A DNA stretch of 8,354 bases, taken from positions 1-8,354 of the forward strand of contig DBAV01000180.1 of NCBI GenBank assembly GCA_002291875.1. Direction: 5' to 3'. Source of the DNA: Hyphomonadaceae bacterium UBA1001 (GTDB taxonomy: Bacteria > Pseudomonadota > Alphaproteobacteria > Caulobacterales > Aquidulcibacteraceae). A model generated the notes under the pieces. The model had not been told where the DNA came from, did no database searches, and saw only the letters and a program-made list of their open reading frames with translations. A program made the translations under genes and the position numbers. The first letter of the stretch is position 1. Each line of letters begins with the position of its first letter. Below, piece after piece: positions 1-5,936 of this stretch.

Positions 1-1
1 G

Positions 2-748
2 CCGGCCGCGCCGTCGCGGCCGCTGTCGGCCCTGCGGGCCGCCATGCGCCGCGAGCCGTTTCTGGGTCGGCTGCTGTTTGCTGACCTGATGCAGGGGTTT
101 GCCGGCGGGGCCCTCGCCTCGATGCTGGCATTCTATGCGCTGGCACTTGGGGTGGGCGAGCGGGCCAGCCTGATCTTCCTGTGCTTCTTCGTGTCGGGCA
201 TCGTGTTCGTGCCGCTGTGGATCCGCGCCAGCTACCGGCTGGGAAAGGCGCGCACCATCGGCCTGGCTTCGCTGGTGTCGATCCCGCTGGTCGGCCTTCT
301 GGCGCTGGCGCCGCACGGGAACCTTGTGGCGGTGTGCGCGGCCTTCGCCGCGTTTGGCAGCACCATGGGGGTCTGGATTTTCCTGATGCGCTCGATCCTG
401 GCCGACCTGGTCGCACGCGAGGAGGCCATTGTCGGCGCACCGCGGGCAGGCCTGGTCTTTGGCCTGTTCGTGATGACCCAGAAGGCCGGCGCCGGGATTG
501 CCACCGGCGTCTGTTTCTGGATTCTCGACCTGATGGGCTTTCGCCCGGGGGGCGAGATCGCCCCCTCCCACGCGGTGGCGATCGTGGCGCTGGCGGTGGG
601 CCCGGCTGCGCTCGGTCACGCCGTGATGGCCTGGGTGACCTTGACCTGGCGCGGCGATGCCCCGAACGACGATGGCGGCGCCGCGCTCCGCGCACCCCCC
701 GCATCCGCTGCGGGGGCCGGGCATGGTGGGGCCGGGCCGGGGGTCTGA
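2..748 (+). CDS. GPH/MelB-type sugar:cation symporter, C-terminal half (5' end outside window)
   Basis: The reading frame is open from the left edge of the window, so the first methionine (position 44) is internal and the true start lies upstream. About 248 residues are visible: a short cytoplasmic linker, then roughly six hydrophobic segments, as expected for the second half of a 12-helix major facilitator protein. The segment LADLVAREEAIVGAPRAGL, followed by FGLFVMTQKAGAGIATGV, matches the family pattern in which an acidic cytoplasmic loop precedes a helix with a conserved QK pair (glycoside-pentoside-hexuronide:cation symporters, MFS_2). Members carry sugars or glycosides inward with H+ or Na+; the substrate cannot be read here. 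The last ~30 residues are an Ala/Gly/Pro-rich tail, probably disordered. A DeoR-type regulator starts 5 bases after the stop, which fits a carbohydrate operon. Family confident; substrate unknown. Confidence 0.85.
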   Translation, partial: PAAPSRPLSALRAAMRREPFLGRLLFADLMQGFAGGALASMLAFYALALGVGERASLIFLCFFVSGIVFVPLWIRASYRLGKARTIGLASLVSIPLVGLLALAPHGNLVAVCAAFAAFGSTMGVWIFLMRSILADLVAREEAIVGAPRAGLVFGLFVMTQKAGAGIATGVCFWILDLMGFRPGGEIAPSHAVAIVALAVGPAALGHAVMAWVTLTWRGDAPNDDGGAALRAPPASAAGAGHGGAGPGV

Positions 749-753
749 CACGC

Positions 754-1533
754 ATGCACGCCTTGGAGCGCGAGGACCGCATCCGGCAGATGCTCGAGAG
801 TCGCAGGTTCGTCTCGCTCCAGGACCTGTGTGACCGCCTCGACGCCTCTCCTGCCACCGTCCGTCGTGACCTCGACCGGCTTGAGCGCGCGGGGCGGGTC
901 GAGCGGGTGCGCGGCGGGGTCAGGCTCAGCGCGGCCGCCGCCGCGGTTGCCGCCGCACGCCTGGCCGGCACGCCCTTCGATGCGAACCTGCACCGCCACC
1001 TTGCCGAGAAACGCCTGATCGGGGCGGCCGCAGCGGCCCTGTGCACACCCGGCGAGCCCATCATCATCGACGGCGGCACCACCACGCTGCAGATGTGCCC
1101 CCACCTTGCTGGCCTTGGCCTTCAGGTGCTGACCAACACGCTGCACATCGTCAACGAACTGCTGGACCAGGAGGGCACCCGCGTCTCGGTGCCCAGCGGG
1201 GCGATCTTCCGCGAACAGAACATCATCCTCAGCCCCTTCGAGGACGATGGCCTTGCGCGCGTGCACGCGGCCAAGATGTTCATGGGTGCGGCGGCGGTGG
1301 GCGCACGCGGGGTCATGCAGGCCGATGTCATCCTGGTGCAGGCCGAGCGCAAGCTGATGGCGCGCGCCGACGAGATCGTGCTGCTGGTCGACAGCTCGAA
1401 ATTCCGCGCCTCGGCCAGCCTTCTGGTGTGCGCCGCCGACGAGATCGACACGCTCGTCACCGATGCGGGGGCCAGCGAGGACGACCTCGCCCCCTTCCGC
1501 AATGCCGGCGTGCGCGTGGTGATCGCCCGCTGA
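754..1533 (+). CDS. DeoR/GlpR-family transcriptional regulator
   Basis: A complete 259-residue protein, normal for the family (about 250-260). Residues ~6-56 form the DeoR winged helix-turn-helix, with SLQDLCDRLDASPATVRRDL (21-40) covering the helix-turn-helix and recognition helix and RVERVRGGV as the wing. Residues ~77-259 are the DeoR C-terminal sensor domain, which binds a phosphorylated sugar or related metabolite: IDGGTTTLQM (105-114), LTNT (126-129), KMFMGAA (174-180) and LLVDSSKF (210-217). The stretch SGAIFREQNIILSPFEDDG and ILVQAERKL recall the UlaR-like branch, but that is from memory. The ATG at 754 was chosen because it lies just before the usual start of the HTH, with a G-run (739-743) ten bases upstream; the frame is open further left but overlaps the symporter. 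It probably represses the upstream transporter operon in the absence of a sugar-derived inducer. The inducer is unknown. Confidence 0.93.
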   Translation: MHALEREDRIRQMLESRRFVSLQDLCDRLDASPATVRRDLDRLERAGRVERVRGGVRLSAAAAAVAAARLAGTPFDANLHRHLAEKRLIGAAAAALCTPGEPIIIDGGTTTLQMCPHLAGLGLQVLTNTLHIVNELLDQEGTRVSVPSGAIFREQNIILSPFEDDGLARVHAAKMFMGAAAVGARGVMQADVILVQAERKLMARADEIVLLVDSSKFRASASLLVCAADEIDTLVTDAGASEDDLAPFRNAGVRVVIAR

Positions 1534-1534
1534 T

Positions 1535-1568
1535 CGCGCGTTCGGACGCGCGCAGGCGCGCCTGCGCG
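1535..1568. terminator. Two overlapping GC-rich hairpins between convergent genes, possible terminator
   Basis: Hairpin A pairs CGCGCGT (1535-1541) with ACGCGCG (1546-1552) around a TCGG loop. Hairpin B is a perfect palindrome at 1549-1568, CGCGCAGG/CCTGCGCG around CGCG. The two share 1549-1552, so they cannot both form fully in one RNA. They start one base after the DeoR-type gene's stop codon. Neither is followed by a T-tract, so a classical intrinsic terminator is not shown; a factor-dependent end or 3'-end stabilising structure is equally possible. The rest of the intergenic stretch to 1681 shows nothing else convincing. Confidence 0.35.
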
Positions 1569-1681
1569 GCCCAGCCCACACGCGCTGTCCCGCCCAAGGT
1601 CAGGCCTGGCCATGTGGATCGCCACCGGACCGCGCGGGCTGGCCCGGCGTCCCGCCCGGATTGCGAAGGGGTGCCCCGCGT

Positions 1682-2377
1682 TCAGATCAGGCCGGGCACG
1701 AGGCGATGGGTGCGGGCGGCGTAACGGTCGTATTCGTCGCCGAACTGCTGGCGCATCATCGCCTCCTCGCGCGGCAGGCGGGTGACGCACATGAACGCAA
1801 ACGCCGCCAGCACCAGCGGCCCGCCGACCCAGTTGTGGATCAACATCGGCTGGGCAAGGGCTGCGAGCCAGATCGCCGCATACATGGGATGCCGGATGCG
1901 GCGATAGACCCCGCCCGTGACCAGCGTATGCCCCTCGCGCACTTCCAGGCCCGGGCTCCAGTTGCGTCCCAGGTCGGTGTGCGATCGCCAGAACAGCCAG
2001 AGAAACGCCAGCAGAAGGACCAGCCCCACCCAGGTGAACCCATCGGGCACGCGATAGTCGGCAAAGGCCAGGACAGGGGTGACAATGCTGATGAGGGGCA
2101 GGCCCATGGCGGTCAGGAACATTGCCGGCAACGCGATCCGCTCGATCAGGTCATGGCGGCGGCTGGCAATCTGGTTGGCGCGGCTGGCCAGGACGTGCGG
2201 CATCCGGATGGCGGTCTGCGCGACGAAGGCGCCAAGCCGGATCCATTCCGGCACGCTTGGGCTCTCGCGTTTCCAGAACATCGCACTGAGGGCGGACGCC
2301 AGCAAGAGCGTCAGGAACAGCAGCAGCGCGCCAAGCGAACTGCCCATGGTGCCCGCGGAAGATCGCGCGTCACGCAT
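1682..2377 (-). CDS. Isoprenylcysteine carboxyl methyltransferase (ICMT)-family membrane methyltransferase
   Basis: A 231-residue integral membrane protein with about five hydrophobic segments (roughly 15-33, 82-106, 113-131, 165-180, 185-199). The C-terminal half carries the family's S-adenosylmethionine-binding signature: LVTGGVYRRIRHPMYAA (152-168), followed by RLPREEAMMRQQFGDEYDRY (200-219) and a closing RTHRLVPGL. This is the ICMT/PEMT/NnrU-like superfamily. Eukaryotic ICMT methylates prenylated C-terminal cysteines, but bacteria mostly lack that substrate, and bacterial members are diverse (for example methanethiol methylation by MddA). The substrate here is unknown. The start codon overlaps the stop of the preceding 69-aa gene by 8 bases (ATGCGTGA), so translation is probably coupled and the gene belongs to the hmuR transcript; a second ATG 30 bases inward (2347) is the alternative start. 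No signal for its own promoter was seen. Confidence 0.85.
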   Translation of the reverse strand: MRDARSSAGTMGSSLGALLLFLTLLLASALSAMFWKRESPSVPEWIRLGAFVAQTAIRMPHVLASRANQIASRRHDLIERIALPAMFLTAMGLPLISIVTPVLAFADYRVPDGFTWVGLVLLLAFLWLFWRSHTDLGRNWSPGLEVREGHTLVTGGVYRRIRHPMYAAIWLAALAQPMLIHNWVGGPLVLAAFAFMCVTRLPREEAMMRQQFGDEYDRYAARTHRLVPGLI

Positions 2378-2579
2378 TGCTGGGCCCCGTGGTCATGGCC
2401 CGCCCGGGCGGTGCGGACGCGCGGCGGGGCGCGTGCTCGCGTGCCTTCGCCAGCCAGCCAAGCTCGGCGTCGATGCGCTCGATGAGGTCCGGGTCCGCGG
2501 GGATGGCGGTCACGGCCTCATTGCGCCAATGGCGCATGGCGCGTTCCTGTCGGTCCAGCCAGAGGTCGAGGTCGTTCAT
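2370..2579 (-). CDS. Small hypothetical protein (69 aa) in the heme-receptor operon
   Basis: I do not recognise this protein. The first ~50 residues (MNDLDLWLDRQERAMRHWRN at the start, then acidic DPDLIERIDAEL and GWLAKAREHA) look like two amphipathic helices with three tryptophans; the last ~17 are Arg/Ala/Pro-rich and probably flexible. There is no signal peptide, transmembrane segment or cysteine, so it is probably cytoplasmic. The ATG at 2579 was preferred over in-frame starts further up because those would lie inside hmuR in another frame, and because GAGGGG (2586-2591), which begins within the hmuR stop codon, sits 6 bases before it as a ribosome binding site. It follows hmuR by 10 bases and overlaps the ICMT-family gene by 8 bases. 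It does not resemble HemP/HmuP as I know that family. Real gene likely; function unknown. Confidence 0.72.
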   Translation of the reverse strand: MNDLDLWLDRQERAMRHWRNEAVTAIPADPDLIERIDAELGWLAKAREHAPRRASAPPGRAMTTGPSNA

Positions 2580-2589
2580 GGCCGCCCCC

Positions 2590-4752
2590 TCAGAAACGCT
2601 GCTCGAACGTGACCGCGATCCTGGCGCTGCGTCCGGGCTCGGGGACCCCGGCAAAGATCCGCTCGGCCTCGGCATCGGCCACATTGTCCACGCCGACATC
2701 GATCCGCAGCACCGCCAGCGGACGCCAGGTGGCATAGAGGTCAACCAGCGTATAGCCGTCGCGGCGCTCGGCGGCGATGGCCGTCCGGTCGAATGCGCCA
2801 GCGACTTCTGCCCGCAGGCCCAACACCAGGTCCGCCGGCTCGATCACATATCGCAGGTCACCAACCAGGCGCGGCGGGCTCAGCACCCCCACCGGCGCGC
2901 CGGTGCTGGCGTCACGCCCATCCACGGTCGAATAGACGCCGGTCAGCGACAATAGTCCCAAGGTATAGCCGATTTCCGCCTCGACCCCCTCCAGTTCGGC
3001 GTTCCGGACATTGCGGGATTCGGTGGTGCCGGCATTGCACGGCGAGAAGAAGGGCGGCACAAAGCAGGTCGCAACCGGCCCGCCCCCGATGACGGCGATG
3101 CTGATCAGGTCCTCGATGTCGGCATGCCACCAGCCCAGCTTGAACCGCAGCGTGTCGCGCGCGGCGAACACCCCATCGGCATCGACGCCAAGGCCGACCT
3201 CGAAGCTCTCGCTGACCTCGGGGCGCAGGGAGGGGTTGGGCACAAAGACATTGTTCGCCACACGCGGACGCCCCGGCGGACCCGGCGGCAACGGGATCGA
3301 GAAATGGATACCGTCCAGATAGAGTTCGTTGATCGACGGCGTGCGGAAACCCTGGGCCCATGACCCGTACACGAACAGCGGTTCGATCGGGGCGTAGCGC
3401 ACGGCCAGGCGGCCCGAGAGGCGCTCGTCGCTGTTGCCGCGCGGGTCGCCGTCGGCGGAATTCTCCCACGAGTCCAGGCGTATGCCCGGCACCAGGGCCA
3501 GCGTGCCCGGAAGCCCCAGGGGCGCGCCGGTTTCGACCTCGAGCTGGGCATAGACGCCGGTGAACGCGCTGCGCCCATCGGGCACCCCGTCGCGGGTTCC
3601 CGTAGGCCCGGTAGTATCGCGCCCGACCTGTTCGTCGCGCCACCAGTCGGCGCCCAGCGTCAGCAAGGCATCGCCCCCCAGGAGGTCGAAGGCGGTGCGG
3701 TTGTCGATGCTGATGCCGGTGGTCTCGATATCGCGCACAATCCGGCGCGGGGTGCGCAATTCCTGTTCGGTCACGGCGCTGGCGGTCGTATAGGCCACGA
3801 TGTTGGCATCCAGCCAGCCAAGTCCCGACGGGGCCAGCCGGCCGCCGACCCGCAGGGTCTGGCTGTGGACGACCTTCTTGACGTCCGCATCCAGCCCCGT
3901 GCCGCCGCCGATCCGCGCGTTCTGGCCGTTGTTGGGTTCGATGGCGACATTGCGGAAGCCCTGAAGCCCCACCCGCACCTCGCCCAGCCCCTCGACCGAG
4001 AAGCCGCCATTGGCCAGCCAGGTCGCGATGTCGTCGTCGGCGGGCAGGTCCAGCCCGTTCGCCAGCGCAATATCGCCCGAGCGCCGCCCGCCGAGGCTGA
4101 CCAGCCCGTCGAACCCGCCGGCGTGTCCAAAGGCGGTGGCAACGCCAAAACGCTCGTCGGCGCCGTCCTCATGGCCCACGCGCAGCCGGTATCCGGCCGA
4201 CTGGCCCTCCTCCAGAAAGTCGGCCGCACGCGCGGTGCGGAACGCCAGCACCCCGCCGACCGCGCCCGAGCCATAGAGCGCCGAGGCGGGCCCGCGCACG
4301 GCCTCCACCGACTGCAGCAGTTCGGGGTCAAGGAACACCCGCCCGTCATGGGCCGAGATGAAGGACTGGCGCGCCCCGTCGATCAGGATCAGGACGTTTT
4401 CCCCGCCCAAGCCGCGCATCGAGATGGTCTGGCCGGTCCGCCGCGGGCCGCCGCGCACATCGACGCCCGGCATGGCGCGCAGCACGTCGTCGAGATCGCC
4501 CGGCGCCAGCGTGTCGATGGTATCGCGGTCCAGCACCGTGACCTGACCGGGATAGCTGAAGGCAGGCCGGGGATTGCGGGTGGCGGTCACGGTGATGACC
4601 TCCTCGGCGACCATTTCGGCCGGATCGCTGGCACCGGGCGCGCCGCCCGCTTCGCTTGAGGCCGCGGGGACAGCCTGTGCCAAGGCCGGGCCCATCAGCC
4701 CGATCGCCGTTCCCATTGCCAGCATCGTCCTGGTGATTGTCCGCACCGTCAC
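2590..4752 (-). CDS. hmuR: TonB-dependent outer-membrane heme receptor HmuR/HemR
   Basis: A 720-residue TonB-dependent receptor that binds heme at the cell surface and moves it into the periplasm using TonB-ExbBD energy. In order: signal peptide (about 1-27, ending ALAQA), TonB box EVITVTA (51-57), plug domain (~62-175) with MRGLGGENVLILIDGARQ (112-129) and VRGPASALYGSGAVGGV (152-168), then a 22-strand-type barrel ending in the outer-membrane signature FEQRF. Heme-receptor marks are a plug histidine in SAHDGRVFLDPELL (H135) and H483 in HFSI, lying between FRTP (469-472) and NPSL (506-509), the FRAP/NPNL motifs; these match the two histidines known to matter in Yersinia HemR (H128, H461). I chose the GTG start at 4752 because AAGAGGGG (4759-4766) precedes it by 6 bases; a TTG at 4770 would add 6 residues and bury that site. 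C563 and C572 may form a disulfide in an external loop. It is transcribed divergently from hmuSTUV. Confidence 0.95.
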   Translation of the reverse strand: MTVRTITRTMLAMGTAIGLMGPALAQAVPAASSEAGGAPGASDPAEMVAEEVITVTATRNPRPAFSYPGQVTVLDRDTIDTLAPGDLDDVLRAMPGVDVRGGPRRTGQTISMRGLGGENVLILIDGARQSFISAHDGRVFLDPELLQSVEAVRGPASALYGSGAVGGVLAFRTARAADFLEEGQSAGYRLRVGHEDGADERFGVATAFGHAGGFDGLVSLGGRRSGDIALANGLDLPADDDIATWLANGGFSVEGLGEVRVGLQGFRNVAIEPNNGQNARIGGGTGLDADVKKVVHSQTLRVGGRLAPSGLGWLDANIVAYTTASAVTEQELRTPRRIVRDIETTGISIDNRTAFDLLGGDALLTLGADWWRDEQVGRDTTGPTGTRDGVPDGRSAFTGVYAQLEVETGAPLGLPGTLALVPGIRLDSWENSADGDPRGNSDERLSGRLAVRYAPIEPLFVYGSWAQGFRTPSINELYLDGIHFSIPLPPGPPGRPRVANNVFVPNPSLRPEVSESFEVGLGVDADGVFAARDTLRFKLGWWHADIEDLISIAVIGGGPVATCFVPPFFSPCNAGTTESRNVRNAELEGVEAEIGYTLGLLSLTGVYSTVDGRDASTGAPVGVLSPPRLVGDLRYVIEPADLVLGLRAEVAGAFDRTAIAAERRDGYTLVDLYATWRPLAVLRIDVGVDNVADAEAERIFAGVPEPGRSARIAVTFEQRF

Positions 4753-4758
4753 GTGAAA

Positions 4759-4766
4759 CCCCTCTT
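4759..4766 (-). promoter_or_regulatory. Ribosome binding site fixing the hmuR start
   Basis: On the minus strand this reads AAGAGGGG, followed by the 6-base spacer TTTCAC and then GTG. It supports a GTG start at 4752 over the in-frame TTG at 4770. The same GAGGGG-plus-6 arrangement precedes the next gene of the operon. It abuts the nearer Fur-like box. Confidence 0.7.
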
Positions 4767-4780
4767 GCAAATCACTCGCA
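4766..4780. promoter_or_regulatory. Fur-like operator, hmuR-proximal copy
   Basis: TGCAAATCACTCGCA is an imperfect 7-1-7 palindrome that differs from the copy at 4816-4830 at only two positions. It fits the degenerate pattern TGMKARTnAYTMKCA of the Fur box (TGATAATnATTATCA) except for an A at position 4. Read as a 19-mer (4761-4779), it matches the E. coli Fur consensus at 10 of 19 positions by hand count. It lies at about the predicted transcription start of hmuR, next to the ribosome binding site, a position suited to repression. The protein could be Fur or a relative such as Mur. Confidence 0.6.
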
Positions 4781-4786
4781 GAAGCA

Positions 4787-4814
4787 GTTAGACACAGACC
4801 GCACAGAAACGCAA
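4787..4814 (-). promoter_or_regulatory. Candidate hmuR promoter (-35/-10)
   Basis: On the minus strand, TTGCGT (4809-4814) and TCTAAC (4787-4792) are separated by 16 bases, matching the sigma70-type -35 at 3 of 6 and -10 at 4 of 6. The predicted start of transcription, near 4780, falls at the edge of the hmuR-proximal operator, and the -35 box overlaps the other operator. Weak by sequence alone; the position relative to the two operators is the main support. Confidence 0.35.
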
Positions 4815-4816
4815 AT
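4789..4816 (+). promoter_or_regulatory. Candidate hmuSTUV promoter (-35/-10)
   Basis: TAGACA (4789-4794) matches the -35 consensus at 5 of 6 positions. At a 16-base spacing, GCAAAT (4811-4816) matches -10 at only 3 of 6. It would be back-to-back and overlapping with the hmuR promoter, with its -10 inside the hmuS-proximal operator. Low confidence, because the -10 is poor. Confidence 0.25.
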
Positions 4817-4830
4817 GCGAGTCACTCGCA
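4811..4830. promoter_or_regulatory. Fur-like operator, hmuS-proximal copy
   Basis: TGCGAGTCACTCGCA (4816-4830) is a perfect 15-bp palindrome around a central C. With the preceding GCAAAT it forms GCAAAT-GCGAGT-C-ACTCGC (4811-4829), the same hexamer arrangement (forward, forward, one base, reverse) as the E. coli Fur consensus GATAAT-GATAAT-C-ATTATC, matching at 11 of 19 positions by hand count. It lies 24 bases upstream of the hmuS start and overlaps both candidate promoters. Iron-dependent repression of both arms is the likely role; which Fur-family protein binds is inferred. Confidence 0.65.
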
Positions 4831-4840
4831 AATATCAGTC

Positions 4841-4848
4841 GGGAAGGA
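4841..4848 (+). promoter_or_regulatory. Ribosome binding site fixing the hmuS start
   Basis: GGGAAGGA ends 5 bases before the ATG at 4854. It overlaps the in-frame ATG at 4848, which it therefore cannot serve, so 4854 is the preferred start. Confidence 0.65.
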
Positions 4849-4853
4849 TGACC

Positions 4854-5936
4854 ATGCTTCATGCGCAGATGACGGACGACAGCCACGCCAACGGGTCCGG
4901 CACCGCGGCGGTGCGCGCGGCCTGGACGGCGCTGAAGCAGCGCACCAACGGCCTTCGCCCCTTTGACGCCGCGCGCGAGCTGGGGGTGCCCGAAGCCGCG
5001 CTGGTCGCCACGCTGGTCGGGACCGAGGCGCGGCGGCTGGACGGCGATTTTGCCGATCTCCTGCGGGCAATGCCGGGCGTGGGGGAAACCAAGGTGTTCA
5101 CGCGCAACGCCCACTGTGTTCACGAGCGGGTCGGCACCTGGCAATCCGTCGAGATCATGCCGGGGTCGGGTGTGGTCCTGGGCCCGGAAATCGACCTGCG
5201 CGTGTTCATGGGTCATTGGCGCCACGGCTTTGCGCTCGAGCAGCCGGCGCGCGACGGCGCGAGGCGGCGCAGCCTTCAGTTCTTCGACGGCGAAGGCCAT
5301 GCCGTGCACAAGATCTATCACGAGCCCGGCGGTGACGGTGCGGCGTGGGATGCGCTGGTGTCGCGGTTCACGGCGGCCGACCAGCACGATCGCCTAGACC
5401 CCCTCCCCTACCCCAAGGCCCCACCACCACGCCCGGATGCCGACATCGACGTGGCGGGCCTGCGGGCAAACTGGGCCGCGCTCCAGGACGTCCATGACTT
5501 CTTCGGCATGCTCAAGGATTTCGGTGTCGCGCGCGAGCAGGCCTTCCGCCTGGTCGGCGACGCGTTCGCGCGGCGGGTCGCGCCGGGTGCGGTCGAGGCC
5601 ATGCTGCGCCAGGCTGCAGCGCAGGCGCTGCCGATCATGGTGTTTGTGGGCAATCGGGGCTGCATCCAGATCCACACCGGCCCCGTGTCGGACATCCGCG
5701 TGATCGGGCCATGGCTGAACGTGCTGGACGAGCGGTTCAACCTGCATCTGCGCCACGATGCCATCGCGACCGCCTGGGCCGTCCGCAAGCCGACGCGCGA
5801 CGGCGTGGTGACCTCGCTCGAGGTCTTCGACACGGACTGCGCAAACTTTGCGATGTTCTTTGGCGAGCGCAAACCCGGCAAGCCCGAGCTGCAGGCCTGG
5901 CGTGACCTGGTGGCCGCACTGGAGCAGGCGTCATGA
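4854..5936 (+). CDS. hmuS: Cytoplasmic heme-binding/degrading protein HmuS (HemS/ChuS family)
   Basis: A 360-residue soluble protein, slightly longer than typical HemS/ChuS (about 340-355), with no signal peptide. It has the family's duplicated architecture: an N-terminal half (~20-175) with FTRNAHCVHERVGTW, LRVFMGHWRHGFALE and SLQFFDGEGHAVHKIY, then a C-terminal half (~200-350) with QDVHDFFGMLKDFGV, FVGNRGCIQIHTGPV, LNVLDERFNLHLR and AWAVRKPTRDGVVTSLEVFD. H214 in QDVHDFF sits where I expect the axial heme ligand (ChuS H193, HemS H196, PhuS H209), judged by remembered alignment. The protein receives imported heme and passes it on or opens the ring; family members differ on whether they are chaperones or heme-degrading enzymes. 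The start at 4854 is set by GGGAAGGA; an open frame to 4737 lacks support. The stop overlaps the hmuT start by 4 bases. First gene of the rightward operon, behind a Fur-like operator. Confidence 0.95.
   Translation: MLHAQMTDDSHANGSGTAAVRAAWTALKQRTNGLRPFDAARELGVPEAALVATLVGTEARRLDGDFADLLRAMPGVGETKVFTRNAHCVHERVGTWQSVEIMPGSGVVLGPEIDLRVFMGHWRHGFALEQPARDGARRRSLQFFDGEGHAVHKIYHEPGGDGAAWDALVSRFTAADQHDRLDPLPYPKAPPPRPDADIDVAGLRANWAALQDVHDFFGMLKDFGVAREQAFRLVGDAFARRVAPGAVEAMLRQAAAQALPIMVFVGNRGCIQIHTGPVSDIRVIGPWLNVLDERFNLHLRHDAIATAWAVRKPTRDGVVTSLEVFDTDCANFAMFFGERKPGKPELQAWRDLVAALEQAS

Noticed and set aside
181..753. Upstream in-frame extension of the DeoR-type regulator
   Set aside because: It overlaps the symporter gene in another frame; a DeoR protein starts just before its HTH, which fits the ATG at 754.
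616..1581. Long open frame on the minus strand (321 codons) opposite the DeoR-type gene
   Set aside because: Composition is His/Gly/Arg/Ala-rich without domains, as expected from the antisense of a GC-rich gene; the + strand gene here is a clear DeoR-family regulator.
1041..1724. Open frame on the + strand overlapping the DeoR-type gene and the convergent intergenic region
   Set aside because: Translation is Arg/His/Gly-rich with no family resemblance, lies in a shifted frame of a confident gene and runs into the antisense of the methyltransferase.
1661..2612. Gln/Arg/His-rich open frames on the + strand opposite the methyltransferase and small gene
   Set aside because: They are shadows of the minus-strand ICMT-family gene, which has clear motifs and membrane segments.
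4753..4770. TTG start for hmuR, adding six residues
   Set aside because: The strong AAGAGGGG site lies inside this extension and is correctly spaced for the GTG at 4752.
4737..4853. N-terminal extension of hmuS to upstream in-frame starts
   Set aside because: It would run through both operators and the hmuR start region; a good ribosome binding site at 4841-4848 serves the ATG at 4854.
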